Of a stretch of 64,000 nucleotides of DNA, positions 23,939-38,168 are shown piece after piece; positions within the stretch are counted from its first letter, which is position 1, and each line of letters starts with the position of its first letter. This stretch comes from Xenopus tropicalis. Its lineage: Eukaryota; Chordata; Amphibia; Anura; Pipidae. Where the stretch lies: contig NC_030680.2 in assembly GCF_000004195.4 (NCBI RefSeq), forward strand, positions 152,108,672-152,172,671, read 5' to 3'. The translations under genes were made by a program, and so were the position numbers. A model generated the notes under the pieces. The model did not search any database, had not been told where the DNA came from, and saw only the letters and a list, made by a program, of their open reading frames with translations.

Positions 23939-24916
23939 GAGACAGTCACATGGGTACCGGGAAATACACTCCCCCGTGCAAAGGAAGCAGAGACAGTCAC
24001 ATGGGTACCGGGAAATACACTCCCCCGTGCAAAGGAAGCAGAGACAGTCACATGGGTACCGGGAAATACACTCCCCCGTGCAAAGGAAGCAGAGACAGTC
24101 ACATGGGTACCAGGAAATACACTCCCCCGTGCAAAGGAAGCAGAGACAGTCACATGGGTACCGGGAAATACACTCCCCCGTGCAAAGGAAGCAGAGACAG
24201 TCACACGGGTACCGGGAAATACACTCCCCCGTGCAAAGGAAGCAGAGACAGTCACATGGGTACCGGGAAATACACTCCCCCGTGCAAAGGAAGCAGAGAC
24301 AGTCACATGGGTACCGGGAAATACACTCCCCCGTGCAAAGGAAGCAGAGACAGTCACACGGGTACCGGGAAATACACTCCCCCGTGCAAAGGAAGCAGAG
24401 ACAGTCACACGGGTACCGGGAAATACACTCCCCCGTGCAAAGGAAGCAGAGACAGTCACACGGGTACCGGGAAATACACTCCCCCGTGCAAAGGAAGCAG
24501 AGACAGTCACACGGGTACCGGGAAATACACTCCCCCGTGCAAAGGAAGCAGAGACAGTCACACGGGTACCGGGAAATACACTCCCCCGTGCAAAGGAAGC
24601 AGAGACAGTCACACGGGTACCGGGAAATACACTCCCCCCGTGCAAAGGAAGCAGAGACAGTCACACGGGTACCGGTAAATACACTCCCCCGTGCAAAGGA
24701 AGCAGAGACAGTCAGATGGGTACCGGGAAATACACTCCCCCGTGCAAAGGAAGCAGAGACAGTCACATGGGTACCGGGAAATACACTCCCCCGTGCAAAG
24801 GAAGCAGAGACAGTCACACGGGTACCGGGAAATACACTCCCCCGTGCAAAGGAAGCAGAGACAGTCACACGGGTACCGGGAAATACACTCCCCCGTGCAA
24901 AGGAAGCAGAGACAGA
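23939..24916. repeat. 51 bp minisatellite, about 19 copies
   Basis: The unit is GACAGTCACATGGGTACCGG, GAAATACACTCCCCCGTGCA and AAGGAAGCAGA, with exact 51 bp spacing from 23941 and 23992 onward. Main variants are CACATGGG versus CACACGGG, grouped in runs, and single changes such as ACCAGG at 24111. One unit near 24634 has an extra C. Fifty-one is 17 codons, hence 255-366 codon plus-strand frames that are not genes. Copies are nearly identical, implying recent expansion or homogenisation. Confidence 0.97.
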
Positions 24917-25111
24917 AAGGGGTTCCCCCTGGCTGTACTGGAACATACAGTGGGCACAGGGTAACTGTATGGAGTCAGGAAGGATAACTGGGCGCACCTT
25001 CAGACTGGCAAGTCCCATAGGAAGTACCTGAGGAACTGTTTGCACTTGGATGGATGTTGGGACAGGGGTCAATTTTTTGTCTTTTACAAAACTTTCAGTT
25101 AAAAAGAGTCT
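24917..25111. other. Unique spacer
   Basis: About 195 bp of unique sequence separates the 51 bp and 54 bp arrays. No feature was recognised. Confidence 0.55.
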
Positions 25112-28100
25112 GTTCATTGGCCATTTCTGCAGTAATCTTACTGGCATGTCTGGGGTTAATGGAGTGCTCATTGGCCATTTCTGCAGTAATCTTACTGGCA
25201 TGTCTGGGGTTAATGGAGTGCTCATTGGCCATTTCTGCAGTAATCTTACTGGCATGTCTGGGGTTAATGGAGTGCTCATTGGCCATTTCTGCAGTGATCT
25301 TACTGGCATGTCTGGGGTTAATGGAGTGCTCATTGGGCATTTCTGTAGTGATCTTATTGGGACATCTGGGGTTAATGGAGTGCTCATTGTCCATTTCTGC
25401 AGTGATCTTACTGGCATGTCTGGGGTTAATGTAGTGCTCATTGGCCATTTCTGCAGTGATCCTATTGGCATATCTGGGGTTAATGGAGTGCTCATTGGCC
25501 ATTTTTGCAGTGATCTTACTGGCATGTCTGGGGTTAATGTAGTGCTCATTGGCCATTTCTGTAGTGATCTTATTGGGACATCTGGGGTTAATGGAGTGCT
25601 GATTGGCCATTTCTGCAGTGATCTTACTGGCACATCTGGGGTTAATGGAGTGCTGATTGGCCATTTCTGCAGTGATCTTACTAGCATGTCTGGGGTTAAT
25701 GGAGTGCTCATTGGCCATTTCTGCAGTGACCTTACTGGCATGTCTGGGGTTAATGGAGTGCTCATTGGCCATTTCTGCAGTGATCTTACTGGCATGTCTG
25801 GGGTTAATGGAGTGCTCATTCTCCATTTCTGCAGTGATCTTATTGGCATATCTGGGGTTAATGGAGTGCTCATTGGGCATTTCTGCAGTGATCTTACTGG
25901 CATGTCTGGGGTTAATGGAGTGCTCATTGGCCATTTCTGTAGTGATCTTACTGGTATGTCTGGGGTTAATGGAGTGCTCATTCTCCATTTCTGCAGTGAT
26001 CTTATTGGGACTTCTGGGGTTAATGGAGTGCTCATTCTCCATTTCTGCAGTGATCTTACTGGCATATTGGGTCTTAATGGAGTGCTCGTTGGCCATTTCT
26101 GCAGTGATCTTACTGGCATGTCTGGGGTTAATGGAGTGCTCATTCTCCATTTCTGCAGTGATCTTACTGGCACATCTGGGGTTAATGGAGTGGTCATTGG
26201 CCATTTCTGCAGTGATCTTACTGGCACATCTGGGGTTAATGGAGTGCTCATTGGCCATTTCTGCAGTGATCTTACTGGGACATCTGGGGTTAATGGAGTG
26301 CTCATTGGCCATTTTTGCAGTGATATTACTGGCATGTCTGGGGTTAATGGAGTGCTCATTGGGCATTTCTGTAGTGATCTTATTGGGACATCTGAGGTTA
26401 ATGGAGTGCTGATTGGCCATTTTTGCAGTGATATTACTGGCATGTCTGGGGTTAATGGAGTGCTCATTGGGCATTTCTGTAGTGATCTTATTGGGACATC
26501 TGGGGTTAATGGAGTGCTGATTGGCCATTTCTGCAGTGATCCTATTGGCACATCTGGGGTTAATGGAGTGCTCATTGGCCATTTTTGCAGTGATCTTACT
26601 GGCATGTCTGAGGTTAATGGAGTGCTCATTGGGCATTTCTGTAGTGATCTTATTGGGACATCTGGGGTTAATGGAGTGCTGATTGGCCATTTCTGCAGTG
26701 ATCTTACTGGCACATCTGGGGTTAATGGAGTGCTCATTGGCCATTTCTGTAGTGATCTTACTGGCATGCCTGGGGTTAATGGAGTGCTCATTGGCCATTT
26801 CTGCAGTGATCTTACTGGCATGTCTGGGGTTAATGGAGTGCTCATTGGGCATTTCTGTAGTGATCTTATTGGGACATCTGGGGTTAATGGAGTGCTGATT
26901 GGCCATTTCTGTAGTCATCTTACTGGCATGTCTGGGGTTAATGGAGTGCTCATTGTCCATTTCTGCAGTGATCTTACTGGCATGTCTGGGGTTAATGGAG
27001 TGCTCATTCTACATTTCTGCAGTGATCTTATTGGGACATCTGGGATTAATGGAGTGCTGATTGGCCATTTCTGCAGTGATCTTATTGAGACATCTGGGAT
27101 TAATGGAGTGCTGATTGGCCATTTCTGCAGTGATCTTACTGGCATGTCTGGGGTTATTGGAGTGCTCATTGGCCATTTCTGCAGTGACCTTACTGGCATG
27201 TCTGGGGTTATTGGAGTGCTCATTGGGCATTTCTGCAGTGACCTTACTGGCATGTCTGGGGTTATTGGAGTGCTCATTGGGCATTTCTGCAGTGATCTTA
27301 CTGGCATGTCTGGGGTTAATGGAGTGCTCATTGTCCATTTCTGCAGTGATCTTACTGGCATGTCTGGGGTCAATGGAGTGCTCATTGGCCATTTCTGCAG
27401 TGATCTTACTGGCACATCTGGGGTTAATGGAGTGCTCATTGGCCATTTTTGCAGTGATCTTACTGGCATGTCTGGGGTTAATGGAGTGCTCATTGGGCAT
27501 TTCTGTAGTGATCTTATTGGGACATCTGGGGTTAATGGAGTGCTGATTGGCCATTTTTGCAGTGATCTTATTGGCACATCTGGGGTTAATGGAGTGCTCA
27601 TTGGCCATTTTTGCAGTGATCTTACTGGCATGTCTGGGGTTAATGGAGTGCTCATTGGGCATTTCTGTAGTGATCTTATTGGGACATCTGGGGTTAATGG
27701 AGTGCTGATTGGCCATTTCTGCAGTGATCTTACTGGCATTTCTGGGGTTAATGGAGTGCTGATTGGCCATTTCTGCAGTTATCTTACTGGCATGTCTGGG
27801 GTTAATGGAGTGCTCATTGTCCATTTCTGCAGTGATCTTACTGGCATGTCTGGGGTTAATGGAGTGCTCATTCTCCATTTCTGCAGTGATCTTATTGGCA
27901 CATCTGTGGTTAATGGAGCGCTCATTGGCCATTTCTGCAGTGACCTTATTGGCATGTCTGGGGTTATTGGAGTGCTCATTGGGCATTTCTGCAGTGATCT
28001 TACTGCCATTTCTGTGGTTAATGGAGTGCTCATTCTCCATTTCTGCAGTGATCCTATTGGCACATCTGGGGTCAATGGAGTGCTCATTGGCCATTTCTGT

Positions 28101-30124
28101 AGTGATCTTAGTGGCATGTCTGGGGTTAATGGAGTGCTCATTCTCCATTTCTGCAGTGATCTTATTGGGACTTCTTGGGTTAATGGAGTGCTCATTGGCC
28201 ATTTCTGCAGTGATCTTACTGGCATGTTTGGTGTTAATGGAGTGCTCATTAGCCACTTCTACAGTGATCTTACTCGCATGTCTGGGGTTAATGGAGTGCT
28301 CATTGTTCATTTCTGCAATGATCTTATTGGCAAATCTGGGGTTAATGGAGTGCTCATTGGCCATTTCTGCAGTGATCTTTACTGGCATGTCTGGGGTTAA
28401 TGGAGTGCTCATTCTCCATTTCTGCAGTGATCTTATTGGGACTTCTGGGGTTAATGGAGTGCTGATTGGCCATTTCTGCAGTGATCTTACTGGCATGTCT
28501 GGGGTTAATGGAGTGCTCATTGGCCATTTCTGCAGTGATCTTACTGGCATGTCTGGGGTTAATGGAGTGCTCATTCTCCATTTCTGCAGTGATCTTGTTT
28601 GGCACATCTGAGGTTAATGGAGTGCTCATTTGCCATTTCTTTAGTGATCTTACTGACATGTCTGGGGTTAATGGAGTGCTCATTGGCCATTTCTGTAGTG
28701 ATCTTACTGGCATATTGGGTCTCAATGGAGTTCTCATTGGCCATTTCTGCAGTGATCTTTCTGGTATGTCTGGGGTTAATGGAGTGCTCATTCTCCATTT
28801 CTGCAGTGATCTTACTGGCATAAATGGGGTTAATGGAGTGCTCATTGGCCATTTCTGCAGTGACCTTATTGGCATGTCTGGGGTTATTGGAGTGCTCATT
28901 GGGCATTTCTGCAGTGATCTTACTGCCATTTCTGGGGTTAATGGAGTGCTCATTCTCCATTTCTGCAGTGATCCTATTGGCACATCTGGGGTTAATGGAG
29001 TGCTCATTGGCCATTTCTGTAGTGATCTTAGTGGCATGTCTGGGGTTAATGGAGTGCTCATTCTCCATTTCTGCAGTGATCTTATTGCGACTTCTGGGGT
29101 TAATGGAGTGCTCACTGGCCATTTCTGCAGTGATCTTACTGGCATGTTTGGGGTTAATGGAGTGCTCATTAGCCACTTCTACAGTGATCTTACTGGCATG
29201 TATGGGGTTAATGGAGTGCTCATTGGCCATTTCTGCAGTGATCTTACTGTCATGTCTGGGGTTAATGGAGTGCTCATTCTCCATTTCTGCAGTGATCTTA
29301 TTGGGACTTCTCGGGTTAATGGAGTACTCATTGGCCATTTCTGCAGTGATCTTACTGGCATGTCTGGGGTTAATGGAGTGCTCATTGGCCATTTCTGCAG
29401 TGATCTTATTGGCACATCTGGGGTTAATGGAGTGCTCCTTGGCCATTTCTGCAGTGATCTTACTGGCATGTCTTGGGTTACTGGAGTGCTCATTCTCCAT
29501 TTCTGCAGTGATCTTATTGGGACTTCTGGGGTTAATGGAGTGCTCATTGGCCATTTCTGCGGTAATCTTACTGGCATGTCTGGGGTCAATGGAGTGCTCA
29601 TTCTCCATTTCTGCAGTGATCTTATTGGGATTTCTGGGGTTAATGGAGTGCTCATTGGCCATTTCTGCAGTGATCTTACTGGCATGTCTGGGGTTAATGG
29701 AGTGCTCATTGGCCATTTCTGCAGTGATCCTATTGGCACATCTGGGGTTAATGGAGTTCTCATTGGCCATTTCTGTAGTGATCTTACTGGCATATTGGGT
29801 CTTAATTGAGTTCTCATTGGCCATTTCTGCAGTGATCTTACTGGCATGTCTGGGGTTAATGGAGTGCTCATTGGCCATTTCTGCAGTGTTCTTACTGGCA
29901 TATTGGGTCTTAATGGAGTGCTCATTGGCCATTTCTGCAGTGATCTTACTGACATATCTGGGGTTAATGGAGTGCTCATTGGCCATTTCTGCAGTGATCT
30001 TACTGGCACATCTGGGGTTAATGGAGTGCTCATTGGCCATTTCTGCAGTGATCTTACTGGCACATCTGGGGTTAATGGAGTGCTCATTGGCCATTTTTGC
30101 AGTGATTTTACTGGTATGTCTCGG

Positions 30125-32488
30125 GTTAATGGAGTGCTCATTGGCCATTTTTGCAGTGATTTTACTGGCATGTCTCGGGTTAATGGAGTGCTCATTGGGC
30201 ATTTCTGCAGTGATCTTATTGGGACATCTGGGGTTAATGAAGTGCTGATTGGCCATTTTTGCAGTGATCTTACTGGCATGTCTGGGGTTAATGGAGTGCT
30301 GATTGGCCATTTCTGCAGTGATCGTATTGGCACATCTGGGGTTCATGGAGTGCTCATTGGCCATTTTTGCAGTGATCTTACTGGCATGTCTGGGGTTAAT
30401 GGAGTGCTCATTGGGCATTTCTGTAGTGATCTTATTGGGACATCTGGGGTTAATGGAGTGCTGATTGGCCATTTCTGCAGTGATCTTACTGGCATGTCTG
30501 GGGTTAATTGAGTGCTGATTGGCCATTTCTGCAGTGATCTTACTGGCATGTCTGGGGTTAATGGAGTGCTCATTGTCCATTTCTGCAGTGATCTTACTGG
30601 CATGTCTGGGGTTAATGGAGTGCTCATTCTCCATTTCTGCAGTGATCTTATTGGCACATCTGGGGTGAATGGAGTGCTCATTTGCCATTTCTGCAGTGAC
30701 CTTACTGGCATGTCTGGGGTTAATGGAGTGCTCATTGGGCATTTCTGCAGTGATCTTACTGCCATTTCTGGGGTTAATGGAGTGCTCATTCTCCATTTCT
30801 GCAGTGATCCTATTGGCACATCTGGGGTTAATGGAGTGCTCATTGGCCATTTCTGTAGTAATCTTACTGTCATGTCTGGGGTTAATGGAGTGCTCATTCT
30901 CCATTTCTGCAGTAATCTTATTGGGACTTCTGGGGTTAATGGAGTGCTCATTGGGCCATTTCTACAGTGATCTTACTGGCATATTGGGTCTTAATGAAGT
31001 GCTCATTGGCCATTTCTGCAGTGATCTTACTGGCATGTCTGGGGTTAATGGAGTGCTCATTGGCCATTTCTGCAGTGATCTTACTGACATGTCGGGGGTT
31101 AATGGAGTGCTCATTCTCCATTTCTGCAGTGATCTTATTGGGACTTCTTGGGTTAATGGAGTGCTCATTGGCCATTTCTGCAGTGATCTTACTGGCATGT
31201 CTGGGGTTAATGGAGTGCTCATTGTTCATTTCTGCAGTGATCTTATTGGCACATCTGGGGTTAATGGAGTGCTCATTGGCCATTTCTGCTGTGATCTTAC
31301 TGGCATGTCTGGGGTTAATGGAGTGCTCTTTGTCCATTTCTGCAGTGATCTTATTGGGACTTCTTCGGTTAATGGAGTGCTCATTGGCCATTTCTGCAGT
31401 GATCTTACTGGCATGTCTGGGGTTAATGGAGTGCTCATTGGCCATTTCTGCAGTGATCTTATTGGCACATCTGGGGTTAATGGAGTGCTCATTGGCCATT
31501 TCTGCAGTGATCTTACTGGCATGTCTGGAGTTAATGGAGTGCTCATTGGCCATTTCTGTAGTGATCTTACTGGCATATTGGGTCTTAATGGAGTTCTCAT
31601 TGGCCATTTCTGCAGTGATCTTTCTGGCATGTCTGGGGTTAATGGAGTGCTCATTCTCCATTTCTGCAGTGATCTTACTGGCATGAATGGGGTTAATGGA
31701 GTGCTCATTCTCCATTTCTGCAGTGATCTTACTGGCATGAATGGGGTTAATAGAGTGCTCATTGGCCATTTCTGTAGTGATCTTATTGGCACATCTGGGG
31801 TTAATGGAGTGCTCATTGGCCATTTCTGCAGTGATCTTATTGGGACTTCTGGGGTTAATGGAGTGCTCATTGGCCATTTCTGCAGTGATCTTATTGGGAC
31901 TTCTGGGGTTAATGGAGTGCTCATTGGCCATTTCTGCACTGATCTTACTGGCATGTCTGGGGTTAATGGAGTGCTCATTGTCCATTCCTGCAGTGATCTT
32001 ATTGGGACTTCTGGGGTTAATGGAGTGCTCATTGGCCATTTCTGCAGTGATCTTACTGGCATGTCTGGGGTTAATGGAGTGCTCATTGGCCATTTCTGTA
32101 GTGATCTTATTGGCACATCTGGGGTTAATGGAGTGCTCATTGGCCATTTCTTCAGTGATCTTATTGGGACTTCTGGGGTTAATGGAGTACTCATTGGCCA
32201 TTTCTGCAGTGATCTTATTGGGACTTCTGGGGTTAATGGAGTGCTCATTGGCCATTTCTGCAGTGATCTTACTGGCATGTCTGGGGTTAATGGAGTGCTC
32301 ATTGGGCATTTCTGTAGTGATCTTATTGGGACATCTGGGGTTAATGGAGTGCTGATTGGCCATTTCTGCAGTCATCTTACTGGCACATCTGGGGTTAATG
32401 GAGTGCTGATTGGCCATTTCTGCAGTCATCTTACCGGCACATCTGGGGTTAATGGAGTGCTCATTCTCCATTTCTGCAGTGATCTTAT
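30125..32488. repeat. Higher-order block P (copy 1), duplicated at 38341-40702
   Basis: About 2.4 kb containing some 44 units in the same variant order reappears at 38341, an offset of 8216 bp. Rare unit variants match one for one, for example TTAATTGAGTGCTGATTGGC at about 30504 and 38720, and GGGACTTCTTCGGTTAATGG at about 31358 and 39574. The offset drifts from 8216 to 8214 through three single-base deletions and one insertion. This is a segmental duplication within the array. Confidence 0.9.
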
Positions 32489-34163
32489 TTGGCACATCTG
32501 GGGTTAATGGAGTGCTCATTGGCCATTTCTGTAGTGATCTTACTGGCATGTCTGGGGTTAATGGAGTGCTCATTGGCCATTTCTGTAGTGATCTTACTGG
32601 CATATTGGGTCTCAATGGAGTTCTCATTGGCCATTTCTGCAGTGATCTTACTGGCATGTCTGGGGTTAATGGTGTGCTCATTGGCCATTTCTGTAGTGAT
32701 CTTACTGGCATGTCTGGGGTTAATGGAGTGCTCATTGGCCATTTCTGTAGTGATTTTACTGGCATATTGGGTCTTAATGGAGTGCTCATTGGCCATTTCT
32801 GCAGTGATCTTACAGGCATGTCTGGGGTTAATGGAGTGCTCATTCTCCATTACTGCAGTGATCTTATTGGGACTTCTGGGGTTAATGGAGTGCTTATTGG
32901 CCATTTCTGCAGTGATCTTACTGGCATGTCTGGGGTTAATGGAGTGCTCATTGGCCATTTCTGTAGTGACCTTACTGGCATATTGGGTCTTAATGGAGTG
33001 CTCATTGTTAATTTCTGCAGTGATCTTATTGGGACTTCTGGTGTTAATGGAGTGCTCATTCTCCATTACTGCAGTGATTTTATTGGCACATCTGGGGTTA
33101 ATGGAGTGCTCATTCTCCATTTCTGCAGTGATCTTACTGGCACATCTGGGGTTAATGGAGTGCTCATTCTCCATTTCTGCAGTGATCTTACTGGCATGTC
33201 TGGGGTTAATGGAGTGCTCATTCGCCATTTCTGTAGTGATCTTACTGGCATATTGGGTTTTAATGGAGTTCTCATTGGCCATTTCTGCAGTGATCTTAAT
33301 GGCATGTCTGGGGTTAATGGAGTGCTCATTGGCCATTTCTGTAGTGATCGTACTGGCATGTCTGGGGTTAATGGAGTGCTCATTGGCCATTTCTGTAGTG
33401 ATCTTACTGGCATGCCTGGGGTTAATGGAGTGCTCATTCTCCATTTCTGCAGTGATCTTATTGGTACATCTGGGGTTAATGGAGTTCTCATTGGCCATTT
33501 CTGCAGTGATCTTACTGGCATGTCTGGGGTTAATGGAGTGCTCATTGGCCATTTCTGTAGTGATCTTACTGGCATATTGGGTCTTAATGGAGTTCTCATT
33601 GGCCATTTCTGCAGTGATCTTACTGGTATGTCTGGGGTTAATGGAGTGCTCATTGGCCATTTCTGCAGTGATCTTACTGGCATGTCTGGGGTTAATGGAG
33701 TGCTCATTCTCCATTTCTGCAGTGATCTTATTGGGACTTCTGGGGTTAATGGAGTGCTCATTGGCCATTTCTGCAGTAATCTTACTGGCATGTCTGGGGT
33801 TAATGGAGTGCTCATTGGCCATTTCTGCAGTGATCGTATTGGCACATCTGGGGTTAATGGAGTGCTCATTGGCCATTTCTGTAGTGATCTTACTGGCATG
33901 TCTGGGGTTAATGGAGTGCTCATTGTCCATTCCTGCAGTGATCTTATTGGGACTTCTGGGGTTAATGGAGTGCTCATTGGCCATTTCTGCAGTGATCTTA
34001 CTGGCATGTCTGGGGTTAATGGAGTCCTCATTGGCCATTTCTGCAGTGATCTTATTGGCACATCTGGGGTTAATGGAGTGCTCATTGGCCATTTCTGCAG
34101 TGATCTTACTGGCATGTCTGGGGTTAATGGAGTGCTCATTCTCCATTTCTGCAGTGATCTTAT

Positions 34164-35624
34164 TTGGCACATCTGGGGTTAATGGAGTGCTCATTGGCCA
34201 TTTCTGTAGTGATCTTACTGGCATGTCTGGGGTTAATGGAGTGCTCATTGGCCATTTCTGTAGTGATCTTAGTGGCATATTGGGTTTTAATGGAGTTCTC
34301 ATTGACCATTTCTGCAGTGATCTTACTGGCATGTCTGGGGTTAATGGAGTGCTCATTGTTCATTACTGCAGTGATCTTATTGGCACATCTGGGGTTAATG
34401 GAGTGCTCATTGGCCATTTCTGCAGTGATCTTACTGGCATGTCTTGGGTTAATGGAGTGCTCATTCTCCATTTCTTCAGTGATCTTATTGGCATATCTGG
34501 TGTTAATGGAGTGCTCATTGGCCATTTTTGTAGTGATCTTACTGGCATGTCTGGGGTTAATGGAGTTCTCATTCTCCATTTCTGCAGTGATCTTATTGGG
34601 ACTTCTGGGGTTAATGGAGTGCTCATTGGCCATTTCTGCAGTGATCTTACTGGCATGTCTGGGGTTAATGGAGTGCTCATTCTCCATTTCTGCAGTGATC
34701 TTATTTCGCACATCTGGGGTTAATGGAGTGCTCATTGGCCATTTCTGCAGTGATCTTACTGGCATGTCTGGGGTTAATGGAGTGCTCATTCTCCATTTCT
34801 GCAGTGATCTTGTTTGGCACATCTGGGGTTAATGGAGTGCTCATTTGCCATTTCTGTAGTGATCTTACTGGCATGTCTGGGGTTAATGGAGTGCTCATTG
34901 GCCATTTCTGTAGTTATCTTACTGGCATATTGGGTCTTAATGGAGTGCTCATTGGCCATTTCTGTAGTGATCTTACTATCATGTCTGGGGTTAATGGAGT
35001 GCTCATACTCAATTTCTGCAGTGATCTTATTGGGACTTCTGGGGTTAATGGAGTGCTCATTGGCCATTTCTGCAGTAATCTTACTGTCATGTCTGGGGTT
35101 AATGGAGTGCTCATTCTCCATTTCTGCAGTGATCTTATTGGCACATCTGGGGTTAATGGAGTGCTCATTGGCTATTTCTGCAGTGATCTTACTGGCATGT
35201 CTGGGGTTAATGGAGTGCTCATTGGCCATTTCTGTAGTGATCTTATTGGCACATCTGGGGTTAATGGAGTGCTCATTGGCCATTTCTTCAGTGATCTTAT
35301 TGGGACTTCTGGGGTTAATGGAGTACTCATTGGCCATTTCTGCAGTGATCTTATTGGGACTTCTGGGGTTAATGGAGTGCTCATTGGCCATTTCTGCAGT
35401 GATCTTACTGGCATGTCTGGGGTTAATGGAGTGCTCATTGGGCATTTCTGTAGTGATCTTATTGGGACATCTGGGGTTAATGAAGTGCTGATTGGCCATT
35501 TCTGCAGTCATCTTACTGGCACATCTGGGGTTAATGGAGTGCTGATTGGCCATTTCTGCAGTGATCTTACCGGCACATCTGGGGTTAATGGAGTGCTCAT
35601 TCTCCATTTCTGCAGTGATCTTAT
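34164..35624. repeat. Higher-order block R (copy 1), duplicated at 47824-49392
   Basis: A 1.46 kb run beginning at a CTTATTTGGCACATCTGG unit reappears at 47824. The offset rises from 13660 to 13714 and then to 13768 bp, that is, by exactly one 54 bp unit at each of two places. The later copy therefore gained (or the earlier copy lost) two units. Shared rare variants include CTTGTTTGGCAC at 34809 and 48523, and CATACTCAATTTCTGCAG at about 35003 and 48771. Confidence 0.88.
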
Positions 35625-38168
35625 TTGGCACATCTGGGGTTAATGGAGTGCTCATTGGCCATTTCTGTAGTGATCTTACTGGCATGTCTGGGGTTAATGG
35701 AGTGCTCATTGGCCATTTCTGTAGTGATCTTACTGGCATATTGGGTCTCAATGGAGTTCTCATTGGCCATTTCTGCAGTGATCTTACTGGCATGTCTGGG
35801 GTTAATGGTGTGCTCATTGGCCATTTCTGTAGTGATCTTACTGGCATGTCTGGGGTTAATGGAGTGCTCATTGGCCATTTCTGTAGTGATTTTACTGGCA
35901 TATTGGGTCTTAATGGAATGCTCATTGGCCATTTCTGCAGTGATCTTACAGGCATGTCTGGGGTTAATGGAGTGCTCATTCTCCATTACTGCAGTGATCT
36001 TATTGGGACTTCTGGGGTTAATGGAGTGCTTATTGGCCATTTCTGCAGTGATCTTACTGGCATGTCTGGGGTTAATGGAGTGCTCATTGGCCATTTCTGT
36101 AGTGACCTTACTGGCATATTGGGTCTTAATGGAGTGCTCATTGTTAATTTCTGCAGTGATCTTATTGGGACTTCTGGTGTTAATGGAGTGCTCATTCTCC
36201 ATTACTGCAGTGATTTTATTGGCACATCTGGGGTTAATGGAGTGCTCATTCTCCATTTCTGCAGTGATCTTACTGGCACATCTGGGGTTAATGGAGTGCT
36301 CATTCTCCATTTCTGCAGTGATCTTACTGGCATGTCTGGGGTTAATGGAGTGCTCATTCGCCATTTCTGTAGTGATCTTACTGGCATATTGGGTTTTAAT
36401 GGAGTTCTCATTGGCCATTTCTGCAGTGATCTTAATGGCATGTCTGGGGTTAATGGAGTGCTCATTGGCCATTTCTGTAGTGATCGTACTGGCATGTCTG
36501 GGGTTAATGGAGTGCTCATTGGCCATTTCTGTAGTGATCTTACTGGCATGCCTGGGGTTAATGGAGTGCTCATTCTCCATTTCTGCAGTGATCTTATTGG
36601 TACATCTGGGGTTAATGGAGTTCTCATTGGCCATTTCTGCAGTAATCTTACTGGCATGTCTGGGGTTAATGGAGTGCTCATTGGCCATTTCTGTAGTGAT
36701 CTTACTGGCATATTGGGTCTTAATGGAGTTCTCATTGGCCATTTCTGCAGTGATCTTACTGGCATGTCTGGGGTTAATGGAGTGCTCATTGGCCATTTCT
36801 GTAGTGATCTTACTGGCATATTGGGTCTTAATGGAGTTCTCATTGGCCATTTCTGCAGTGATCTTACTGGTATGTCTGGGGTTAATGGAGTGCTCATTGG
36901 CCATTTCTGCAGTGATCTTACTGGCATGTCTGGGGTTAATGGAGTGCTCATTCTCCATTTCTGCAGTTATCTTATTGGGACTTCTGGGGTTAATGGAGTG
37001 CTCATTGGCCATTTCTGCAGTAATCTTACTGGCATGTCTGGGGTTAATGGAGTCCTCATTGGCCATTTCTGCAGTGATCTTATTGGCACATCTGGGGTTA
37101 ATGGAGTGCTCATTGGCCATTTCTGCAGTGATCTTATTGGCACATCTGGGGTTAATGGAGTGCTCATTGGCCATTTCTGCAGTGATCTTACTGGCATGTC
37201 TGGGGTTAATGGAGTGCTCATTCTCCATTTCTGCAGTGATCTTATTTGGCACATCTGGGGTTAATGGAGTGCTCATTGGCCATTTCTGTAGTGATCTTAC
37301 TGGCATATTGGGTCTTAATGGAGTTCTCATTGGCCATTTCTGCAGTGATCTTACTGGTATGTCTGGGGTTAATGGAGTGCTCATTGGCCATTTCTGCAGT
37401 GATCTTACTGGCATGTCTGGGGTTAATGGAGTGCTCATTCTCCATTTCTGCAGTGATCTTATTGGGACTTCTGGGGTTAATGGAGTGCTCATTGGCCATT
37501 TCTGCAGTAATCTTACTGGCATGTCTGGGGTTAATGGAGTGCTCATTGGCCATTTCTGCAGTGATCGTATTGGCACATCTGGGGTTAATGGAGTGCTCAT
37601 TGGCCATTTCTGTAGTGATCTTACTGGCATGTCTGGGGTTAATGGAGTGCTCATTGTCCATTCCTGCAGTGATCTTATTGGGACTTCTGGGGTTAATGGA
37701 GTGCTCATTGGCCATTTCTGCAGTGATCTTACTGGCATGTCTGGGGTTAATGGAGTGCTCATTGGCCATTTCTGTAGTGATCTTATTGGCACATCTGGGG
37801 TTAATGGAGTGCTCATTGGCCATTTCTTCAGTGATCTTATTGGGACTTCTGGGGTTAATGGAGTACTCATTGGCCATTTCTGCAGTGATCTTATTGGGAC
37901 TTCTGGGGTTAATGGAGTGCTCATTGGCCATTTCTGCAGTGATCTTACTGGCATGTCTGGGGTTAATGGAGTGCTCATTGGGCATTTCTGTAGTGATCTT
38001 ATTGGGACATCTGGGGTTAATGGAGTGCTGATTGGCCATTTCTGCAGTCATCTTACTGGCACATCTGGGGTTAATGGAGTGCTGATTGGCCATTTCTGCA
38101 GTGATCTTACCGGCACATCTGGGGTTAATGGAGTGCTCATTCTCCATTTCTGCAGTGATCTTATTTGG
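35625..38168. repeat. Higher-order block Q-S (copy 1), duplicated at 40703-43237
   Basis: About 2.5 kb starting at a 55 bp unit with the extra T (CTTATTTGGCACATCTGG) is repeated from 40703 with an offset of 5078 bp falling to 5069 bp. The nine lost bases are all single-base contractions of short homopolymers. The first part (Q) also matches 32489 onward, 45014 onward and 49393 onward. The last 0.9 kb (S, from 37246) also matches about 44105-45032. Confidence 0.88.

Noticed and set aside
23939..24916. 366-codon frame over the 51 bp array
   Set aside because: The period is 17 codons, all three plus-strand frames are open, and an extra C near 24634 shifts the frame. No flanking gene structure.
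25050..28400. Open frame of 1,116 codons with an 18-residue repeat, and many similar frames on both strands to 51.3 kb
   Set aside because: The frames follow from a 54 bp stop-free unit. They overlap in up to five frames, break at one-base indels and carry no non-repeat domain, so they are not genes.
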